Source of the DNA: Microbacteriaceae bacterium VKM Ac-2855
Lineage (GTDB): Bacteria > Actinomycetota > Actinomycetes > Actinomycetales > Microbacteriaceae
NCBI GenBank assembly: GCA_013204985.1
Contig: JABMLG010000007.1
Coordinates: 107,358-171,357, forward strand
Reading direction: 5' to 3'
DNA: 64,000 bases
Made by a program: the position numbers and the translations under genes. Below the pieces are notes generated by a model. That model was not told where the DNA came from, did no database searches, and saw nothing but the letters and a program-made list of their open reading frames with translations. The stretch's first letter is position 1, and each line of letters starts with the position of its first letter. Shown in pieces: positions 60,571-64,000 of this stretch.

Positions 60571-61593
60571 GTGAGCCCTGATTCACTGCGTCCGGACGCT
60601 GGAGCGTTGAGAACCCGTGAATCGGAGACCCCGGTCGGCGCATCCCGCCCGATGACCCGTCGCGAGATGCGCGATCAGGAGCGTGCCGCCCAGCTCGCCG
60701 TCGTGGCCGAGAGCACGGCGATCGCGGAGGCCGACGAGGCGCCCGCCATCGACGACTCGCTCCAGACGGCGATGGCGGATGCGGAGGCACGCGTGGCCGC
60801 GACCCGCGCTCGCGAGGCGCACGTCGCATCCGCGGCTCGCCGTGCTGCGCAGCGTCGGCCGAAGCAGACCCGCGGAGTGCGCAACCGTCGCGTCGGCGGG
60901 ATGGTCGCGATGTCGTTCGTCGCAGCGATCCTGGTCGCCACCTCCATGCCTGCGCTCTCGCTGGTGAGCCCCGAAGCGGTGCAGGCCGAGCAGCTCGCTG
61001 CCGTGGCCTCCGCAGGTCACCAGGACGGCGGCGAGGACTCGCAGTCATTCATCGCCGGTGACGTGACCAACGAGACGGTCACGCGCGACAACTACGGGGT
61101 GCAGGAGAAGAAGACGCAGACCAACGTCGCGGCGATCGTGCGCACCTCCAGCGCCGCCTTCACGAACAACCCCAACGGCACCATCCAGTGGCCCTTCGCC
61201 GTCGGCGTGCCGGTCAGCGACCACTTCGGCTACCGCAACTGCGCCGGCTGCTCGACCAACCACGGCGGCACCGACTTCAACCCCGGTAACGGCTCGCCCA
61301 TCCAGGTGATCGCCGACGGTGTCGTGCGATACGTCGAAGACGGCGAAGGCTCGCTCGGCGTGCACGTCATCATCGACCACGAGATCGACGGAGAGCTGGT
61401 CTCCTCCGTTTACGCGCACATGCAGCACGGATCCGCCGCAGTAAAGGAGGGCGACCCCGTGAAGGTCGGCCAGCTGGTCGGCCTCGTCGGAACCACGGGC
61501 ATGTCCACCGGGCCGCACCTGCACTTCGAGATCCGCGAAGGCGGCACGACCAAGGTCGACTCCTTCCTCTGGCTGCAGGAACACGCGAACTGA
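60571..61593 (+). CDS. M23 family metallopeptidase, membrane-anchored
   Basis: A 340-residue protein. A charged, helical cytoplasmic N-terminus (~1-105, ARVAATRAREAHVASAARRAAQR) precedes one membrane helix (~109-130, GMVAMSFVAAILVATSMPAL). The LytM domain (~200-335) has metal ligands in NHGGTDFNPG (H, D) and HLHFEI, with YAHMQHG. It would cleave peptide bonds in peptidoglycan or organise division. GTG 60571 has GGAAGAG about 10 nt upstream, a rather long spacing. Confidence 0.92.
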   Translation: MSPDSLRPDAGALRTRESETPVGASRPMTRREMRDQERAAQLAVVAESTAIAEADEAPAIDDSLQTAMADAEARVAATRAREAHVASAARRAAQRRPKQTRGVRNRRVGGMVAMSFVAAILVATSMPALSLVSPEAVQAEQLAAVASAGHQDGGEDSQSFIAGDVTNETVTRDNYGVQEKKTQTNVAAIVRTSSAAFTNNPNGTIQWPFAVGVPVSDHFGYRNCAGCSTNHGGTDFNPGNGSPIQVIADGVVRYVEDGEGSLGVHVIIDHEIDGELVSSVYAHMQHGSAAVKEGDPVKVGQLVGLVGTTGMSTGPHLHFEIREGGTTKVDSFLWLQEHAN

Positions 61594-61746
61594 GTCGGTA
61601 GACGCAGCACCTCGTCGCTGCGCGGCGGTCGGCTGCGCGACGGTGCCGCTTCTGTGGCCGCGTACGACGAATTCCTGAGGACGCATTTCGCCGTTCACGC
61701 TCGCGCGAAGATGACCGCGTCCCGCGGACTCGTGCGTGCTGCTCAT

Positions 61747-61792
61747 GGGTTGCCGTTTCTTTGACGGGGGAGTGTCAAAGAAACGGCAACCC
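61747..61792. repeat. GGGTTGCCGTTTC-family palindrome, copy A
   Basis: Perfect 19-bp arms (61747-61765, 61774-61792) with an 8-nt loop. It lies between the M23 gene and the convergent alpha-glucosidase, in a 360-bp gap without genes. Confidence 0.9.
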
Positions 61793-61804
61793 GACTCACG
61801 CTGC

Positions 61805-61828
61805 GCATCCGCATCCGCATCCGCATCC
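61805..61828. repeat. GCATCC hexanucleotide repeat
   Basis: Four exact copies of GCATCC between the two palindromes. Confidence 0.85.
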
Positions 61829-61856
61829 GAGCTTCGGGCTCGGTCCCGGCGCGAAT

Positions 61857-61902
61857 GGGTTGCCGTTTCTTTGACGGGGGAGTGTCATAGAAACGGCAAC
61901 CC
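61857..61902. repeat. GGGTTGCCGTTTC-family palindrome, copy B
   Basis: Same design as copy A, shifted by exactly 110 bp, with identical loop and one mismatch in the right arm (TAG for AAG). Copies A and B are probably a local duplication. Confidence 0.9.
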
Positions 61903-61960
61903 GAGCGCGGTCGGCTCGCGAAAGCGCAACGCGGGAGTGCGGGCCGGAGGAGCGGGCGGG

Positions 61961-63682
61961 TTACTCCGCGCGCATCCAGACCGTGGTGTCGGCGGGCAGC
62001 GCAGGTTCGTGCAGTTCTTCGGAGGCCAGGAGCACCGTTCCGAGGGGGAGCTCGATGGGCGTTGTGCCGATGTTCGCGATCACGGTGACGCCGTTCGAGA
62101 CGAAGGCGACGACCGCGTCGGGGTAGCCCTCGAGCCATTGCACGGCGCCCGAGCCGAGGTCGTTCGAGCGGCGCAGAGCCAGTGCGAGTCGATACATCTC
62201 GAGCGTCGAACCCTGCACCCCGAGTTGCGCGGAGCGGGCGAGGCCGTCCCAGTCGGCGGGCTGCGGCAACCAGGAGGCTCCGGTGCCGTTGAATCCGTAG
62301 GCGGGCGCGCCTGCCTCCCAGGGCAGCGGCACGCGGCAACCGTCACGTCCGTAGCGCTCGCCGGCGGTGCGGAACCACGTCGGGTCCTGGCGCGACTCGT
62401 CCGGCAGGTCGATGACCTCCGGCAGGCCGAGCTCCTCACCCTGGTAGAGGTACGCCGAGCCGGGCAGGGCCAGCATCAGAGCGGATGCGGCGCGCGCGCG
62501 ACGCAGGCCGAGCTCGGGGATCGGCAGGCCGAGCGACTTCGGCCCGATGCCGTGACCCTGCGGATTCTCGGCGGTCAACGCGAGGCGGGAGGCGTGGCGC
62601 ACGACGTCGTGGTTCGAGAGCACCCAGGTGGAGGGCGCGCCGACCGAGCTGAAGGCGGCGATCGACTCGTCGATCACGGCACGCAGCGCGGGTGCCTGCC
62701 ACGGGGTCTCGAGGTACGCGAAGTTGAAGGTTTGCTGCATCTCGTCGGGGCGCACCCAGCGGGCGAGCTTCGGCAACGGCTCGACCCACGCCTCGCCGCA
62801 GAGCACGCGATCACTCTGGTACTCCTCGAGCACCGTGTGCCAGTCGCGGTAGATCTCGTGAACGCCGTCTTGCGCCCAGTACGGCGCGGTCTCGGGCTCG
62901 CCGTCGGGGCCCACATTGCCGCCCATCGAGCCGCCGTCGACCGGTGGGGTGTAATCGGGCAGGCCCTCGGCCTTGATCATGCCGTGGGCCACATCGACGC
63001 GGAAACCGTCGGTGCCGCGGTCGAGCCAGAAACGCAGCACGCCGCGGAACTGCTCGCGCACCCACTCGTTGTTCCAATCGAAGTCGGGCTGCGAGGTGTC
63101 GAAGATGTGCAGGTACCACTGGCCGGGAGCGCCATCGGCCTCGGTGACGCGGGTCCAGGCCCTGCCGCCGAAGACCGACTCCCAATTGTTCGGCGGCAGT
63201 TCGCCCGAGGCGCCCTGACCGTCGCGGAACATGTACCGGGCGCGCTCGGCGCTGCCGGGCCCGGCGGCGAGCGCCTCCTGGAACCAACGGTGCTTGTCGG
63301 AGGAGTGGTTCGGTACGAGGTCGACGATCACCTTGATGCCGCGCTCGTGTGCGGCCGCGAGCATCGTGTCGTAGTCGGCCAGGGTGCCGAAGAGCGGGTC
63401 GACGTCGCAGTAGTCGGCGACGTCGTAGCCGGCGTCCTTCTGCGGGGAGGTCATGAACGGCGACAGCCAGATCGCGTCGACGCCCAGCTCGGCGAGGGAG
63501 TCGAGGCGGGCCGTGACACCGGCGAGGTCACCGATTCCGTCGCCGTTCGCGTCCGCGAAGCTGCGCGGGTAGATCTGGTAGATGACGGCGGTGCGCCACC
63601 ACTCGGATCCGCGAGTGGAGGTCGACAGCGGCGCCGGACGGTTTTCGGGCGCGCCGGAACCAGTGGTGGATTCGAGGGTCAT
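61961..63682 (-). CDS. GH13 alpha-glucosidase (oligo-1,6-glucosidase/trehalase-like)
   Basis: A 573-residue cytoplasmic enzyme. Catalytic D230 in DGFRVDVAHG, E297 in CGEAWVE and D359 in LSNHD. Start of barrel IYQIYPRSFADANGDGIGDLAGV and QKDAGYDVADYCDVDPLFG are typical of GH13 oligosaccharide hydrolases. It would act on maltose-, isomaltose- or sucrose-like substrates. ATG 63682 is chosen for the -10 box 7 nt upstream; the longer frame is rejected. Confidence 0.92.
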   Translation of the reverse strand: MTLESTTGSGAPENRPAPLSTSTRGSEWWRTAVIYQIYPRSFADANGDGIGDLAGVTARLDSLAELGVDAIWLSPFMTSPQKDAGYDVADYCDVDPLFGTLADYDTMLAAAHERGIKVIVDLVPNHSSDKHRWFQEALAAGPGSAERARYMFRDGQGASGELPPNNWESVFGGRAWTRVTEADGAPGQWYLHIFDTSQPDFDWNNEWVREQFRGVLRFWLDRGTDGFRVDVAHGMIKAEGLPDYTPPVDGGSMGGNVGPDGEPETAPYWAQDGVHEIYRDWHTVLEEYQSDRVLCGEAWVEPLPKLARWVRPDEMQQTFNFAYLETPWQAPALRAVIDESIAAFSSVGAPSTWVLSNHDVVRHASRLALTAENPQGHGIGPKSLGLPIPELGLRRARAASALMLALPGSAYLYQGEELGLPEVIDLPDESRQDPTWFRTAGERYGRDGCRVPLPWEAGAPAYGFNGTGASWLPQPADWDGLARSAQLGVQGSTLEMYRLALALRRSNDLGSGAVQWLEGYPDAVVAFVSNGVTVIANIGTTPIELPLGTVLLASEELHEPALPADTTVWMRAE

Positions 63683-63689
63683 GCGCAAC

Positions 63690-63695
63690 AGGATA
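63690..63695 (-). promoter_or_regulatory. -10 box of the alpha-glucosidase gene
   Basis: TATCCT on the minus strand, 7 nt before ATG 63682. Confidence 0.42.
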
Positions 63696-63777
63696 CGGCA
63701 CCGCCGTTTTCGGCCTGGTTTCGCGCGCTTTTCGGTCGCGTGACGGCCGCCGCTCGTCGCTCCGCCTCCACCCCTCT

Positions 63778-63852
63778 CTGCGAGGGACCCGCCCTGTGCG
63801 CGTCGGACCCCCTCTGGGCGGGTCCGACGCGCACAGAAGGGGTCCCTCGCAG
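63778..63852. repeat. GAGGGACCC-family palindrome, copy 3
   Basis: Outer arms CTGCGAGGGACCC (63778-63790) and its complement (63840-63852), and inner perfect 17-bp arms (63794-63810, 63820-63836). Almost the whole 75 bp folds back. Unlike copies 1 and 2 it lies between divergent genes, so a terminator role is less obvious here. Confidence 0.9.
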
Positions 63853-63989
63853 GAAGGCGGCGGTCCGGCCGTCGACCCTGAACTCCGGGGCGTGCGCCGC
63901 GCGCGCCGCGCATTACGCTCAAGGTGTTCCGCGTTCTCTCGCACGCACCCGCCCGGGCTGCGCGCGCACCCGACACCGAGGACATCGCC

Positions 63990-64000
63990 ATGCCATCCGC
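63990..64000 (+). CDS. Possible start of a gene leaving the window
   Basis: ATG 63990 with GAGGA 9 nt upstream, followed by CCATCC. Only three codons are visible, so no product can be named. Confidence 0.3.

Overview
The window is GC-rich chromosomal DNA from an actinobacterium, most probably a member of the Microbacteriaceae. This is inferred from the gene content and was not checked by a search. The clues are bS22, an FprA-type reductase, a DUF222-HNH protein, a menaquinone pathway, System II cytochrome c maturation, an archaeal-type AspRS, a class E sortase signal (LAATG) and many start codons lying 6-8 nt downstream of a TANNNT -10 box. No prophage, insertion sequence, CRISPR array or rRNA operon was seen. 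One tRNA (Tyr, GUA) is present.

Layout. 1-8.6 kb: a partial winged-helix regulator, upp, tadA, a CDF transporter/GATase pair, proC, the KtrAB potassium system, an ArsR regulator, bS22, and a glutaredoxin/Dabb pair. 8.6-15.9 kb: a repeat cluster, then a TetR-controlled sugar operon (binding lipoprotein, two permeases, GH2 beta-galactosidase) transcribed leftward from a shared divergent promoter. 15.9-19.2 kb: a nuclease-like gene bracketed by two related hairpins, aspS and an SDR. 19.2-24.1 kb: cytochrome c maturation (phosphatase, TlpA lipoprotein, CcdA, ResB, CcsA/CcsB). 24.3-27.7 kb: a large cell-wall-anchored GH13 amylase with three X25-like modules, preceded by a LacI-type operator. 27.7-40.8 kb: menaquinone genes menC, menB, menE, menA, menD, menF and ubiE/menG plus the polyprenyl synthase, interleaved with small membrane proteins, PPK2 and a secreted protein. 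40.9-43.8 kb: ferredoxin reductase and DUF222-HNH protein. 44-49.2 kb: lipoprotein, response regulator, Hpt-like protein, membrane glycosyltransferase and histidine kinase. 49.2-53.7 kb: short UvrA-like ATPase, membrane protein, Nudix, YajQ. 53.7-58.1 kb: lytic transglycosylase-like lipoprotein, then a two-gene operon of a membrane-anchored CHAT protease and an alpha/beta-hydrolase. 58.1-64 kb: LacI regulator, tRNA-Tyr, inositol-phosphatase family enzyme, M23 peptidase, GH13 alpha-glucosidase and the first codons of another gene.

How it fits together. The menaquinone genes and the cytochrome c maturation genes both serve the respiratory chain. The beta-galactosidase operon, the amylase, the alpha-glucosidase and the LacI regulator serve carbohydrate use. 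The most unusual material is (1) the CHAT protease/hydrolase operon, a candidate protease-activated effector pair, (2) several families of long, nearly perfect intergenic palindromes that recur at gene ends, and (3) short tandem repeats occupying the leader regions of tadA, the CDF gene/proC and the ferredoxin reductase.
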